From Desulfotignum sp. (GTDB lineage: Bacteria > Desulfobacterota > Desulfobacteria > Desulfobacterales > Desulfobacteraceae): a DNA stretch of 64,000 nucleotides. Below the pieces are notes generated by a model. It ran no database searches. It was not told the DNA's origin and was given only the letters and a program-made list of their open reading frames with translations. Numbering within the stretch: position 1 is the first letter of the stretch; every line of letters begins with the position of its first letter. This document shows, piece by piece, positions 53,243 through 62,565 of this stretch. A program made the translations under genes and the position numbers. The stretch spans positions 1-64,000 of the forward strand of contig JAABSA010000019.1 of assembly GCA_011390635.1 (NCBI GenBank). The letters are read 5' to 3'.

Positions 53243-54250
53243 GTGGACCAAAAAACGCAGGCATCCATACTTTCCATACAGAATCTGAAAACCCATTTTT
53301 TTTCCAGAAAAGGAGTGGCCAGGGCTGTGGACGGGGTATCCTTTGATCTTATCCCGGGCCAGGTCCTGGGGATTGTGGGGGAATCCGGATGTGGAAAAAG
53401 CGTTACAGCCCAGTCTGTCATGGGTTTGGTGCCGAATCCGCCGGGAAAGGTTGTGGGCGGCAAAATTTTCTTCCACCACCGTGATCTGCTGACCCTTACC
53501 GTCCAGGAACTGCGCAAAATCAGAGGCGCGGGCATTGCCATGATTTTCCAGGAACCAATGACATCCCTGAATCCGGTGTATACCATCGGCAATCAGATTT
53601 CAGAAATGTTTCGACTCCACAAAAAGCTTGGCAAAAAACAGGCCCTTGCGGCTGCCATTGACATGCTGGAGCGGGTCCAGATCCCCTCCCCCCACAAACG
53701 GGTCCATGAATATCCCCACCAGCTGTCCGGGGGCATGCGCCAGCGGGCCATGATCGCCATGGCCATGTCCTGTAACCCGGAAATTTTGATTGCAGACGAG
53801 CCCACCACAGCCCTGGATGTGACTGTCCAGGCCCAGATACTGGATCTGATGCACCGGCTCAAAGAAGAATTTTCCACCGCCATCCAGTTGATCACCCATG
53901 ATCTGGGCGTGATTGCGGAAATGGCAGACCAGGTGGTGGTGATGTATGCAGGCCAGGTGGTGGAACAGGCCAGAACCGTAGAATTGTTCCAGCACACCCT
54001 GCATCCCTATACCCGGGGCCTTTTGGCCTCCATCCCGGTGCTGGGCCACCGCACCCTGGGAAAAGATGAGGACCTGGTGGAAATCAAGGGCATGATCCCC
54101 AGCCTGTATGACCTGCCGGCCGGATGCCGTTTCAGTAACCGATGCCCGAAGGTCATGGACATGTGTAAAAACCATCTCCCCGACCTGATTGATATGGGCG
54201 GCGGGCACCAGGTCCGCTGCTGGCTGCATACCCGGGAGATGATATCATGA
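53243..54250 (+). CDS. dppD: Dipeptide/oligopeptide ABC transporter ATPase (DppD)
   Basis: A 335-residue ATPase. The GTG at 53243 is preferred because AAGGA sits about 8 bases upstream; a longer frame begins at 53126 without family similarity. Walker A is GESGCGKS, signature LSGGMRQRAMIAMAM, Walker B ILIADEPTTALD, switch His ITHDLGV. The C-terminal OppD/F extension carries a four-Cys pattern (CRFSNRCPKVMDMC...CWL) thought to bind an Fe-S cluster. It is the first gene of the operon and overlaps dppF by four bases. Confidence 0.94.
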   Translation: MDQKTQASILSIQNLKTHFFSRKGVARAVDGVSFDLIPGQVLGIVGESGCGKSVTAQSVMGLVPNPPGKVVGGKIFFHHRDLLTLTVQELRKIRGAGIAMIFQEPMTSLNPVYTIGNQISEMFRLHKKLGKKQALAAAIDMLERVQIPSPHKRVHEYPHQLSGGMRQRAMIAMAMSCNPEILIADEPTTALDVTVQAQILDLMHRLKEEFSTAIQLITHDLGVIAEMADQVVVMYAGQVVEQARTVELFQHTLHPYTRGLLASIPVLGHRTLGKDEDLVEIKGMIPSLYDLPAGCRFSNRCPKVMDMCKNHLPDLIDMGGGHQVRCWLHTREMIS

Positions 54251-55269
54251 CATCCCCGCTGGTTACCGTCACAGACCTGAAAGTGCATTTTCCCATCAAA
54301 AAGGGAATCTTGGCAAAAACCGTCGGACATGTGTATGCGGTGGACGGCATCAGCTTTGATATCATGCCCGGAGAAACCATCGGCATCGTGGGAGAATCGG
54401 GCTGCGGCAAAACCACCGCCGGCATGGCCATGGTGCAGCTGACCCCCGTCACATCGGGTGCGGTCTTATGGAAAGGCCGGGACATGGCTGAAATGACAAG
54501 ATCTGAGTTGCGGGCCCTGCGCCGGGAAATGCAGCTGATTTTCCAGGACCCCTATTCATCTTTGAACCCGAGAATGACAGTGAGACAGATTCTGTCGGAT
54601 CCCATGGATGTCCATGGCCTGTTCACCGGCCACCAGCGCAAAGAACGCATCGATTTTCTTTTGGATACTGTGGGGCTTTCACCGGGCCAGGCAGATCTGT
54701 ACCCCCATGAATTTTCCGGAGGCCAGCGCCAGCGAATCGGTATTGCCAGGGCCCTGGCACTGGATCCCTGCCTGATTATCGGAGATGAACCGGTATCAGC
54801 CCTGGATGTCTCCATCCAGGCCCAGATCATCAACCTGCTCAAACGGCTCAAACGCGATTTCAACCTGTCGTTGATCATTATTTCCCATGACCTGGCTGTA
54901 GTGGAATATATCTGCGACCGGATTATTGTGATGTACCTTGGCAAAATCGTTGAAGCAGCGGACTATGCCTCTTTGTACAAAAATCCGAGACACCCCTATA
55001 CCAGAACACTTATGTCCGCCATCCCGGTTCCCGACCCTGCGCGCCGTACCCGCAGGATCATTTTAAAAGGGGATGTGCCCAGCCCCATCAGCCCGCCCGA
55101 CGGATGCCGGTTTCACACCCGCTGCCCGGACAGAATGGAAATCTGCCACAAACAGGAACCTGCCATGCGGCGGTTTGGTAATCGCCACACAGCAGCCTGC
55201 CACCTGTATACAGATGAACAAGCAGAACCTGTTGAAAATAAACCCAAAGCAAAGGAGAAAATTTCATGA
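54247..55269 (+). CDS. dppF: Dipeptide/oligopeptide ABC transporter ATPase (DppF)
   Basis: A 340-residue ATPase partner of DppD. Walker A GESGCGKT, Q-loop LIFQDPYSSLNPRM, signature FSGGQRQRIGIARAL, Walker B CLIIGDEPVSALD, switch His IISHDLAVV. The C-terminus also has the OppD/F Cys cluster (CRFHTRCPDRMEIC). It overlaps both neighbours by four bases. With DppD it powers the two permeases. Confidence 0.95.
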   Translation: MTSPLVTVTDLKVHFPIKKGILAKTVGHVYAVDGISFDIMPGETIGIVGESGCGKTTAGMAMVQLTPVTSGAVLWKGRDMAEMTRSELRALRREMQLIFQDPYSSLNPRMTVRQILSDPMDVHGLFTGHQRKERIDFLLDTVGLSPGQADLYPHEFSGGQRQRIGIARALALDPCLIIGDEPVSALDVSIQAQIINLLKRLKRDFNLSLIIISHDLAVVEYICDRIIVMYLGKIVEAADYASLYKNPRHPYTRTLMSAIPVPDPARRTRRIILKGDVPSPISPPDGCRFHTRCPDRMEICHKQEPAMRRFGNRHTAACHLYTDEQAEPVENKPKAKEKIS

Positions 55270-56786
55270 AACAAAAACTGATGACCCTGATGCTCATGGC
55301 AGTGCTGCTGGTGCTGCCCAGCCTGGCCCTGGCCAAGGCAGACCTGGTGATTGCCGTGGATTCCCCGCCCAAGAGCATGAATCCCCACAGTTACAATTCA
55401 GATGCCAACCTGTCCTACATGGCCAATTTTTTTGACGGCCTGCTCCAGAGACCCGCGCCGGAAGGCAAACTGGCACCGGCCCTGGCCACGGAATGGTCCC
55501 GCATCGATGCATTGACCTGGAAATTTACCCTCAGAAAAGAGGTAAAGTTCCACAACGGCAACCCGTTTACTGCCGAAGATGTCAAATTTACCTTTGAACG
55601 GATGAAAGACCCGGAATTCTCCAAATTTTTGAACATTGCCAATTCTATCGCATCCATTGAAACCCCGGATGACTACACCGTGATTTTCAAAACGGAAAAA
55701 CCCGTGCCCTGGTTTGCGGAAACCATGCACCAGAATTTCATTGTGGACAAGGAATCATCCCTTGACAGAGATTCAGGCGATTACAACACAAAACCCATCG
55801 GTACAGGGGCTTATAAATTTGTGGAATGGGTCAAAGGCTCCTACATCAAGATGGAAGCCAACCCGGATTACTGGGAAGGTGCCCCTACCTTTAAAACAGT
55901 TGAAATCAAACCCATTACAGAAGATGCCACCCGGTTTGCCGCCATTGCCACCCGCCAGGCTGATATTTTAAGCGGCGTGCCGGTTCCCATGATTGCCCAG
56001 ATCCAGAAAAACCCGGCCATTGAGGTGGTTTCCAGACCGGCCCGCCGGGCCATCTACATGGACATCGGCAACAAACCCGGGACCCCGTTTGCCGATGTAC
56101 GGGTCAGAAAAGCCATTGCCATGGCCATCAATGAAGATGAAATCGTCTCCACGGTGATGCGGGGCCAGGCCACTCCGGCGGCCCAGATACCGGATACCGC
56201 CACCATCGGGTATGACCCGGACCTCAAACGTCTGTCCTATGATCCGGAAAAAGCAAAAGCCCTGCTCAAGGAAGCCGGATATGAAAACGGATTCGAAATC
56301 ACCATTGCCGGCCCCAATGACCGGTATGTCAATGACAAGATGATCTGTGAGGCAGTTGCCAGATACCTTGCCAGAATAGGCCTCAAGGTGAACCTGGATG
56401 TGAAACCCAAATCCATTTTCTTTGATGAGCTGGCCTCCAACAAACACGACTTCTACCTCATCGGATGGATGGACGGGTCCTATGACTTCGGCCGGTCGGC
56501 CCAGCTGCTGCTGCACACCGTGGACCCGGACAAGGGCATGGGGGTTTACAACGGCGCCATGTATTCAGATCCACAACTGGATGAAATGATTACCGCCTCC
56601 AGCGCCATCCTGGACAGAGAAGAAAGAAGAAAAGCACTTCAGGCCATCAACAGAAAATCGGTCGAAGATATGGCCTGGATTCCTTTGCACTACCAGCAGG
56701 ATGTGTATGCCGTGTCCAAGGCTGCCAATGTCACCTTCACTCCCCGGCCGGACATGTGGATCGTGGCCAAGGAAATTACACGCTGA
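55266..56786 (+). CDS. dppA: Peptide-binding protein of the Dpp transporter (family 5)
   Basis: A 506-residue periplasmic protein with a signal peptide (LMTLMLMAVLLVLPSLALA-KA). The SBP_bac_5 pattern is clear: KSMNPHSYNSDANLSYMANFFDGLLQ, ATEWSRIDALTWKFTLRKEVKFHNG, FTAEDVKFTFERM, and the FADVRVRKAIAMAINEDEIV segment. It should bind di- or oligopeptides, or another ligand such as nickel-chelates; the M20 peptidase at the operon end favours peptides. A hairpin follows the stop. Confidence 0.95.
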   Translation: MKQKLMTLMLMAVLLVLPSLALAKADLVIAVDSPPKSMNPHSYNSDANLSYMANFFDGLLQRPAPEGKLAPALATEWSRIDALTWKFTLRKEVKFHNGNPFTAEDVKFTFERMKDPEFSKFLNIANSIASIETPDDYTVIFKTEKPVPWFAETMHQNFIVDKESSLDRDSGDYNTKPIGTGAYKFVEWVKGSYIKMEANPDYWEGAPTFKTVEIKPITEDATRFAAIATRQADILSGVPVPMIAQIQKNPAIEVVSRPARRAIYMDIGNKPGTPFADVRVRKAIAMAINEDEIVSTVMRGQATPAAQIPDTATIGYDPDLKRLSYDPEKAKALLKEAGYENGFEITIAGPNDRYVNDKMICEAVARYLARIGLKVNLDVKPKSIFFDELASNKHDFYLIGWMDGSYDFGRSAQLLLHTVDPDKGMGVYNGAMYSDPQLDEMITASSAILDREERRKALQAINRKSVEDMAWIPLHYQQDVYAVSKAANVTFTPRPDMWIVAKEITR

Positions 56787-56818
56787 TTTTTATTATTAAT
56801 TTCAACCATTTACAAAAA

Positions 56819-56851
56819 AGCGGGGCCCCTGGACACACCCGGGACCCCGCT
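56819..56851 (+). terminator. Intercistronic hairpin between dppA and dppB
   Basis: AGCGGGG (56819-56825) pairs with CCCCGCT (56845-56851), with further partial GC pairing inside. No T run follows. Such a hairpin usually protects the abundant binding-protein mRNA or reduces read-through to the permeases. Confidence 0.6.
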
Positions 56852-56865
56852 GAACCGGACATAGC

Positions 56866-57831
56866 GTGGGAAGATATATTGTTCAAAGAATATTCCAGGG
56901 AATTGTGGTCCTTCTGGCGGTATCTTTTATCTGCTTTCTGATTTTCAGGTTCACCGGGGACCCGGTGCTGATGCTGGCAGGCAAATACGCCACCCAGCAG
57001 GAACGCGAGCAGGTACGGGTCGCCTATGGCCTGGACCGTCCTTTTTATGTGCAGTATGCCAACTTTTTGGGCAATGCCCTCAAGGGAAATTTCGGCAAAT
57101 CCTATATCTCCCAGGTGGATGCTTTGGACACCATTTTAGAGCGGTTCCCGGCCACATTTGAACTGGCCCTCACCGCTATTTTCATTTCCCTTGCAGCAGG
57201 GGTGCTTCTTGGGGTGGTGGTGTCCATCAAACCCAACGGCATTGTTTCCCGGATCATCATGGCGGGTTCATTAGGCGGCATCTCCATCCCCACTTTTTTA
57301 ATGGGAATCCTATGGGTCATGCTTTTTGCGGTTTACCTGGAATGGCTGCCCCCCTTCGGACGGGGGGAAACCGTGCAGATCGGACCATGGCGCACCGGTT
57401 TTCTCACCTTTGATGGACTGGCACACATCATCATGCCGGCTCTGACCCTGTCCGGATACCAGCTGGCGGTCATCTTGCGCCTCACCCGGGCAGGCATGCG
57501 GGAAGTGTTGTCCGAAGAATACATCAAAACCGCCTGGTCCAAGGGATTGTCTCCGTTTACCGTCATTGTCAAACATGCCCTTCGAAACGTGCTCATTCCC
57601 GTGGTCACCATTGCGGGATTGAGCTTTGGAGAACTCATTGCCTTTTCCATTGTCACGGAATCCATTTTCCAGTGGCCGGGCATGGGCAACTTGCTGCTGG
57701 TCTCCATTTTTGAAACCGACCATCCGGTGATCGTCACCTATATCATGATGGCTGCCTGCATTATCTTGTTCATCAATATCATGGTGGACCTTTTATATGC
57801 CTGGCTGAACCCCAAAATTCAATACAACTAG
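56866..57831 (+). CDS. dppB: Dipeptide ABC transporter permease (DppB)
   Basis: A 321-residue inner-membrane protein with six spans, starting at GTG 56866 (GRYIVQRIFQGIVVLLAVSF). It has the DppB features FTGDPVLMLAG, GLDRPFYVQYANFL and the EAA loop REVLSEEYIKTAWSKGLSPFTVIVKHALRN. The ribosome site is weak, in line with lower expression than the binding protein. dppC starts seven bases after its stop. Confidence 0.94.
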   Translation: MGRYIVQRIFQGIVVLLAVSFICFLIFRFTGDPVLMLAGKYATQQEREQVRVAYGLDRPFYVQYANFLGNALKGNFGKSYISQVDALDTILERFPATFELALTAIFISLAAGVLLGVVVSIKPNGIVSRIIMAGSLGGISIPTFLMGILWVMLFAVYLEWLPPFGRGETVQIGPWRTGFLTFDGLAHIIMPALTLSGYQLAVILRLTRAGMREVLSEEYIKTAWSKGLSPFTVIVKHALRNVLIPVVTIAGLSFGELIAFSIVTESIFQWPGMGNLLLVSIFETDHPVIVTYIMMAACIILFINIMVDLLYAWLNPKIQYN

Positions 57832-57838
57832 GGATCCC

Positions 57839-58726
57839 ATGATCAACGCCATACGCAATTCAAACCTTGTTTACAGTTTTGTCAGGGACATCTCCGCCAT
57901 GGCCGGAGCGCTGCTGCTGGTAATTTTTATTTTCTGTGCTTTGTTTGCGCCGGTACTGGCCCCCATGGACCCCTATGACCTGATGACGGTGGAACTGTCC
58001 AACTCCCTGATGGCACCTGCATGGATGGATACCGGCAGTATATCCTTCCCTTTGGGCACGGACGACCAGGGCCGGGGGATTTTGTCTACCATATTGTTCG
58101 GGCTGCGCACCTCTTTGATGGTGGGATTTTCCGTGGTGGTGATATCCAGCATCCTGGGCATTGTTTTCGGCATGATCGGCGGGTATTACGGCGGCATCCT
58201 GGATGCCTTCATCATGCGGACCGCTGACACTGTGTTTGCCTTTTCCACCACCCTTCTGGCCATTCTGCTGCTGGGAATATTTCAAAGCCGCAATATCTGG
58301 ACCGTGGTGTTTGCCATCTGTATTGCCGGATGGGTGAAATATGCCAGAACCATCCGGGGATCGGTACTGGAGGTCAAAGAAAATGCCTATGTCACTGCGG
58401 CAAAAGCCTCGGGTGCGAAAGATTTTCGAATTTTGTTCAAACATGTGCTGCCCAATGCCCTGCCGCCAATTTTTGTGCTCATGGCAGTGGATCTTGCGGT
58501 TGTCATCATGCTGGAAGCCACGCTGAGCTTTCTGGGTGTTGGGGTTCCCATCACAGAACCCTCCCTGGGCATGATGATTGCCATCGGCAAAAACTATATC
58601 TATGCCGGCATGTGGTGGATGGTGCTGTTTCCCGGCATGACCCTGATCCTTTTGGTGGTGGCCATCAACCTGTTTTCCGACTGGCTCAGGGATGAAATGA
58701 ACCCCAGGCTGGCCCTGCGATCCTGA
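57839..58726 (+). CDS. dppC: Dipeptide ABC transporter permease (DppC)
   Basis: A 295-residue inner-membrane protein. The first span is GALLLVIFIFCALFAPVLAP. FPLGTDDQGRGILSTILFGLRTS is the usual DppC entry segment, and the ATPase contact loop reads ENAYVTAAKASGAKDFRILFKHVLPN. It pairs with DppB. The M20 peptidase gene follows after 58 bases. Confidence 0.95.
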   Translation: MINAIRNSNLVYSFVRDISAMAGALLLVIFIFCALFAPVLAPMDPYDLMTVELSNSLMAPAWMDTGSISFPLGTDDQGRGILSTILFGLRTSLMVGFSVVVISSILGIVFGMIGGYYGGILDAFIMRTADTVFAFSTTLLAILLLGIFQSRNIWTVVFAICIAGWVKYARTIRGSVLEVKENAYVTAAKASGAKDFRILFKHVLPNALPPIFVLMAVDLAVVIMLEATLSFLGVGVPITEPSLGMMIAIGKNYIYAGMWWMVLFPGMTLILLVVAINLFSDWLRDEMNPRLALRS

Positions 58727-58784
58727 TCCCGGTTACCGATTTTGCTGCTGCTGATTTTTACCACGAACACGAAGGTCACAAAGA

Positions 58785-59948
58785 ATGCCTACAAACAATT
58801 GTTGGAGCCAGGCGGATATACACTTTATGGAATTTACTGCAATTGATCGGTTTCTAAATGATTTTGAATATGTTGTAAATACTGACTCTGCTTCCGGAAA
58901 CAAGGCCGGCATCCTGAAAACGGCCCGTTTTTTCCGGGAGCGGTTTTCCCGACTGGGCATGGCCTGTGACATCATGCTGCCGGGAAACGGCAGGGTGCCC
59001 TGCCTCAAAGCCACCCTGGGATCACCACCCCATGACATCATGTTTCTGGGACACATGGACACGGTATTCCCGGAGGGCGAGGCAGCCGGACGGCCCTTTG
59101 CCATCCATGACAACCGGGCTTGGGGTCCCGGGGTATGTGACATGAAAGGCGGCCTTCTGGTTGCACTCCATGCCCTGGAAACCCTGAAAAAAAACGGTGC
59201 ACTGGACCGGATGTCTCTGTGTGTTCTGTTCAATGGAGATGAAGAAACCGGGTCTGCTGTCTCCAGAAGCCTGATCCTTGAAACAGCAAAGACCTGCCGC
59301 CGGGTGCTGGTGTTTGAGCCCTGCCGCCCGGATTATCACATGGTAACCCAGAGAAAAGGCGGGGGATGGTTTGACATAGAAGTCATCGGCAAAGAAGCCC
59401 ATGCCGGAGCAGATCCCCACAAAGGCACCAATGCGGTGGTGGAACTGGCCCACCTGATTCCCATCATCCAGAACCTCAATGATGAAACCCTGGGGACATC
59501 AGCCCAGGTAACGGTGATCAGGGGCGGGGACAAAATCAATATCATTCCCGCACGTGCCACCGCATCAGTGGATGTCAGAATTCTGGATCCCAATGAAAAA
59601 CAACGGGTGGAAACTTTTTTCTACAGCCTGTCCGGCAAGCGGCTGTTTGAGAAATCAACCATCCAGGTAACCGGCTGCATCGACCGCCCTCCCATGGCTG
59701 CCACCAAAAAAAGCCTGGCCATTCGGGATCTGATCATTTCCCGGGCCCGGGAAATGGGCATTACCATGGGAGCCATCACCACCGGGGGATGTTCCGACGG
59801 GAACCTCACCGCCTCTTTAGGCATTCCCACGGTTGACGGACTTGGCCTGGTAGGTGCCAATTCCCACAGAAACGACGAGTATGTGGAACTGGAAAGCATT
59901 CCGGTGATGGTCAACCTGATCTGCCGGGTCATCCCACAGTTGATCTGA
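58785..59948 (+). CDS. M20 family zinc metallopeptidase (carboxypeptidase G2-like)
   Basis: A 387-residue peptidase of the ArgE/DapE/CPG2 group. Metal ligands and acid/base are in LGHMDTVFP (His, Asp), RAWGPGVCDMKGG (Asp), GDEETGS (Glu-Glu), FEPCRPD and the C-terminal SHRNDEYVEL (His). The middle dimerisation domain contains EVIGKEAHAGADPHKGTNAV. No signal peptide, so it works in the cytoplasm on imported peptides. The start is uncertain: ATG 58785 or ATG 58827 (GGCGGA upstream). It ends the dipeptide operon. Confidence 0.9.
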   Translation: MPTNNCWSQADIHFMEFTAIDRFLNDFEYVVNTDSASGNKAGILKTARFFRERFSRLGMACDIMLPGNGRVPCLKATLGSPPHDIMFLGHMDTVFPEGEAAGRPFAIHDNRAWGPGVCDMKGGLLVALHALETLKKNGALDRMSLCVLFNGDEETGSAVSRSLILETAKTCRRVLVFEPCRPDYHMVTQRKGGGWFDIEVIGKEAHAGADPHKGTNAVVELAHLIPIIQNLNDETLGTSAQVTVIRGGDKINIIPARATASVDVRILDPNEKQRVETFFYSLSGKRLFEKSTIQVTGCIDRPPMAATKKSLAIRDLIISRAREMGITMGAITTGGCSDGNLTASLGIPTVDGLGLVGANSHRNDEYVELESIPVMVNLICRVIPQLI

Positions 59949-59974
59949 CAGCAATTGCCTGAAAAAAGGAACTG

Positions 59975-60310
59975 CTATGTAAAAAATCGGATCGTATCCA
60001 CCACAAAAGGGGTACTCTGGATGGCCACGCTCTTTTTTTTCACCCAGATCCGGGCCATGGAAACCGATTCCCCGTCAATATTGGTCATACTGGCCAGTTC
60101 TTCGGCAAACCCGATATCCGTTATTTTAAATTCATAATAAAAGGTGTTGGCTGTGAACGGATCCACGATCAGGATGATTTTTTCCGAATCCCAGGGATGT
60201 TTTTTGGGGGAACCGGAAAACGGGACATGGTCTTTCTTATCCATGTGACTGGATTTTTTATAGGTCTGAATCTCAAATTTATCAATGGCTTCCAGCACTG
60301 TGAGTGTCAT
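59975..60310 (-). CDS. Small conserved hypothetical protein
   Basis: A 111-residue soluble protein. It is rich in Lys and aromatic residues with alternating strands (KIILIVDPFTANTFYYEFKITDIGF) and the segment TNIDGESVSMARIWVKKKSVAIQ. I recognise no domain. No signal peptide or membrane span is present. The gene is alone on the minus strand, convergent with the M20 gene, with 112 bases between its start and the peptidase-like gene upstream. Confidence 0.65.
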   Translation of the reverse strand: MTLTVLEAIDKFEIQTYKKSSHMDKKDHVPFSGSPKKHPWDSEKIILIVDPFTANTFYYEFKITDIGFAEELASMTNIDGESVSMARIWVKKKSVAIQSTPFVVDTIRFFT

Positions 60311-60422
60311 GAATCTTCCCTCCGCACTAAAAAATCAAGAATTTTCACACGGCAACGATACTTCATTCCATTATACCGATTTCTTTAAAAAAACGAAGTT
60401 ATTTTTGCATCGCAGTTTTCCA

Positions 60423-61163
60423 TCACATCTGTCCAGATCCTGAAAACACGTTGATATACGCCTGATCAAGGGATTTTTTCAAAAAGGACCACCCCGGCAT
60501 CAGGCGGTCCATATGGGCATAAAACCGCTGGTTGTGGCACCTTTCCAGAAGATGAACCATTTCATGAACCAGAACATATTCCAGGTATTGAGAAGACAGG
60601 CGGATCAAGTCCAGGTTCAGCCAGATCCGCGCAGCGTTTATATTACAACTTCCCCATCTGGTTTTCATCTTTCTGACACGCACCTGGTTTACGGTAACCC
60701 CCACAACCGGTTCCCAATGATCACACATCCGGCCGGCAATACGCTGAAGGCAGTCTCGATACCAGTCTTGGAGAAGGGCCTTTCTTTTTTCAGGCCCAAT
60801 GCCGGATCTGACATACATTACCAGCTCATTTTCACCGGACACCCTCACCCGCTGGCGGCTTTGGGTCGGTTTTACCAATAATACACAGGGAGTTCCCCTG
60901 TACAGATGGATTTCTCCTGTCACATAGGAAAAAACCGGTTTTACCGGCAGTGACCGGGCCTGGTGCACCTGGCGATGGATCCAGTCTGTCTTGGACTGGA
61001 TGGCCTGGTCCACTGACCTGTTATCTGCTGCGACAGGACAGGAAATCACAATTTTTTTGTGTGCAGGCACCACCCTGAAATAAAAATGCCGGATCGGTTT
61101 TTTTATGATTTCCAGGACCCAGTCATCCGGTACATTCAATAAGGGGTAAAATCTGCTCATCAC
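60423..61163 (-). CDS. YgjP/DUF45-type zinc metallopeptidase
   Basis: A 246-residue protein of the M48-related YgjP (SprT-like) family. The zinc motif is VLVHEMVHLLERCHNQRFY (HExxH with the third ligand His in the same segment), preceded by MKTRWGSCNINAARIWLNLDLIRL, the family hallmark. The N-terminal half holds beta strands. Substrates are unknown. It overlaps the stop of the TPR gene upstream by four bases, so the two are co-translated. Confidence 0.92.
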   Translation of the reverse strand: MMSRFYPLLNVPDDWVLEIIKKPIRHFYFRVVPAHKKIVISCPVAADNRSVDQAIQSKTDWIHRQVHQARSLPVKPVFSYVTGEIHLYRGTPCVLLVKPTQSRQRVRVSGENELVMYVRSGIGPEKRKALLQDWYRDCLQRIAGRMCDHWEPVVGVTVNQVRVRKMKTRWGSCNINAARIWLNLDLIRLSSQYLEYVLVHEMVHLLERCHNQRFYAHMDRLMPGWSFLKKSLDQAYINVFSGSGQM

Positions 61164-61795
61164 TTCTGTTGTTGCATCCGGTCCACTATATTTGCCACTT
61201 TTTCACCATTCGGCGTGGTGGCATCAGGATTGATTTTCACCAGTGCTTCCCATGCAGCCAGAGCACCGGCCAGATCGTTCAGATCCGCCATAAGCACAAC
61301 ACCTTTGTTAAACAATGCTGTTTCAAAATTCGGAGACACAGCTACTGCCCGGTCAAAGGCTTCGATGGCTTTTTCAGGCTGCCCGCTGCGGCGGTACATC
61401 ACCCCCATATCGGTTATTACACCGGGATTTTCCGGTTCGAGTGCCAGTGATTTCTCATAGGCCTGGATGGCTTTATCAAACTGACTGCTGTCAAAAAAAT
61501 GATGTCCCAGTGTTGCCCATGCCGCTGCATCATTCGGATTTTGTGCCAGAAATTTTTCAAGTTCCATTATACGTGCATTTGTTTTCGTGTTCTGGGCAGT
61601 GGATCCAGGTGCAGATGATTGCGGCACCAGCCCGTTATTTGACTGAACCCTGCCTGCAGATGATTCATCCGCCAGTTTAAATGACGTATAGGCAGCCCCC
61701 AGAACAAACCCAATGGTAACAGAAACCAGTATGGCCATGTAAAGAAGCTGGCGGGTAACCATTCCGGTATTATCTTTTTTCATCTCTTTTTTCAT
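61160..61795 (-). CDS. Membrane-anchored TPR protein
   Basis: A 211-residue protein with an N-terminal membrane anchor (QLLYMAILVSVTIGFVLGAAYTSF), a short linker, and three or so TPR units (AAAWATLGHHFFDSSQFDKAIQAYEKSLAL, then the units beginning GVITDMGVMYRR and FETALFNKGVVL). The repeats face the periplasm and should bind a partner protein. The layout resembles NrfG/CcmH-type assembly factors, but no cytochrome genes are near. It is co-translated with the metallopeptidase. Confidence 0.88.
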   Translation of the reverse strand: MKKEMKKDNTGMVTRQLLYMAILVSVTIGFVLGAAYTSFKLADESSAGRVQSNNGLVPQSSAPGSTAQNTKTNARIMELEKFLAQNPNDAAAWATLGHHFFDSSQFDKAIQAYEKSLALEPENPGVITDMGVMYRRSGQPEKAIEAFDRAVAVSPNFETALFNKGVVLMADLNDLAGALAAWEALVKINPDATTPNGEKVANIVDRMQQQK

Positions 61796-61839
61796 GTGTG
61801 TTTTTTCCCATAAAACAACCAGACAGATCTGCCTGCTGC

Positions 61840-61877
61840 AAAAAGCCCCTGATCCGATTCCGGATCAGGGGCTTTTT
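61840..61877. terminator. Rho-independent terminator after the cold-shock gene
   Basis: A perfect 17-base stem (AAAAAGCCCCTGATCCG with CGGATCAGGGGCTTTTT) and a four-base loop, with T runs on both strands. It ends the leftward csp transcript and insulates the TPR gene. Confidence 0.92.
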
Positions 61878-61924
61878 ATTTTTTACGCCATGATATGGCT
61901 TTTTAGTACAAGTAAAATGGTCTG

Positions 61925-62125
61925 CTACTCTACAGTGACGTTTGTAGCAGCAGGACCTTTCTGACCTTGTTCAATGTCAAAGGTTACATGATCGCCTTCA
62001 TTCAGAGATCTGAACCCTGCACCACTGATTCCTGTGTGATGTACAAACACATCTTCTCCATTTTCCTGTTCAATAAATCCAAACCCTTTTGCGTCATTAA
62101 ACCACTTTACGATACCTTTGGCCAT
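61925..62125 (-). CDS. cspA: Cold-shock domain protein (CspA family)
   Basis: A 66-residue single-domain RNA/DNA-binding protein. Both RNP motifs are present: KGFGFIEQ and DVFVHHTGI. Start: ATG 62125 with AGGAG about 10 bases upstream; an extended frame upstream is not supported. It is transcribed from a sigma-70-like promoter through a long leader, typical for cold-shock genes, and ends at the strong terminator at 61.84-61.88 kb. Confidence 0.97.
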   Translation of the reverse strand: MAKGIVKWFNDAKGFGFIEQENGEDVFVHHTGISGAGFRSLNEGDHVTFDIEQGQKGPAATNVTVE

Positions 62126-62276
62126 ATTGGCATTCTCCTGTATAAATAAAAAAATAAACATAACCGGCTTCCCTGCAAGGTCCCAACCATCTGGGAAAAA
62201 GCCTTGGGAAACCATCTATACCTGCATAACAGCAGCACAAACAAGTGCACTTTATCGCATAAAACACAAATGTCAA
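62126..62276 (-). promoter_or_regulatory. cspA promoter and structured 5' leader
   Basis: On the minus strand: TTGACA (62276-62271), 16-base spacer, TAAAGT (62254-62249), start near 62242. The ~115-base leader can fold (CAAGG/CCTTG, CCCA/TGGG, GGCTT/AAGCC around 62165-62210), as expected of a temperature-responsive cold-shock leader. Confidence 0.6.
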
Positions 62277-62295
62277 GCATAATATCCGGATCTGA

Positions 62296-62344
62296 ATATT
62301 TGTTATAATAGCGTGCGCTTTATGGGGAGCCCCTGGTGGTGTCC
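62296..62344 (+). repeat. Second copy of the left part of the 16.1-kb element
   Basis: 49 bases, 44 identical to 16075-16123, including the -10-like TATAAT (62304-62309) and the run TATGGGGAGCCCCTGG. The similarity stops at GGTGTCC, and no complementary right arm is found. The rest of the gap up to 62565 shows no feature. Confidence 0.7.
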
Positions 62345-62565
62345 GTATCTTTTGGTTGCATTTTTGATACCAGCAATGGGGTGACAGGTCGCAACTGTGC
62401 AATCATCATCGGGCATTGTAATGCGATCCACAGGCACGAACAATTGAAAAACCACATAGTACCGGGGCTGTTCTATTCCAAAGCCGGGCTGGCATGTATT
62501 GTGCTGTTCATCTACAGGATTGATACTGGATAACCAGAAATGCATACATGCAAGGAGAAGCAGAG

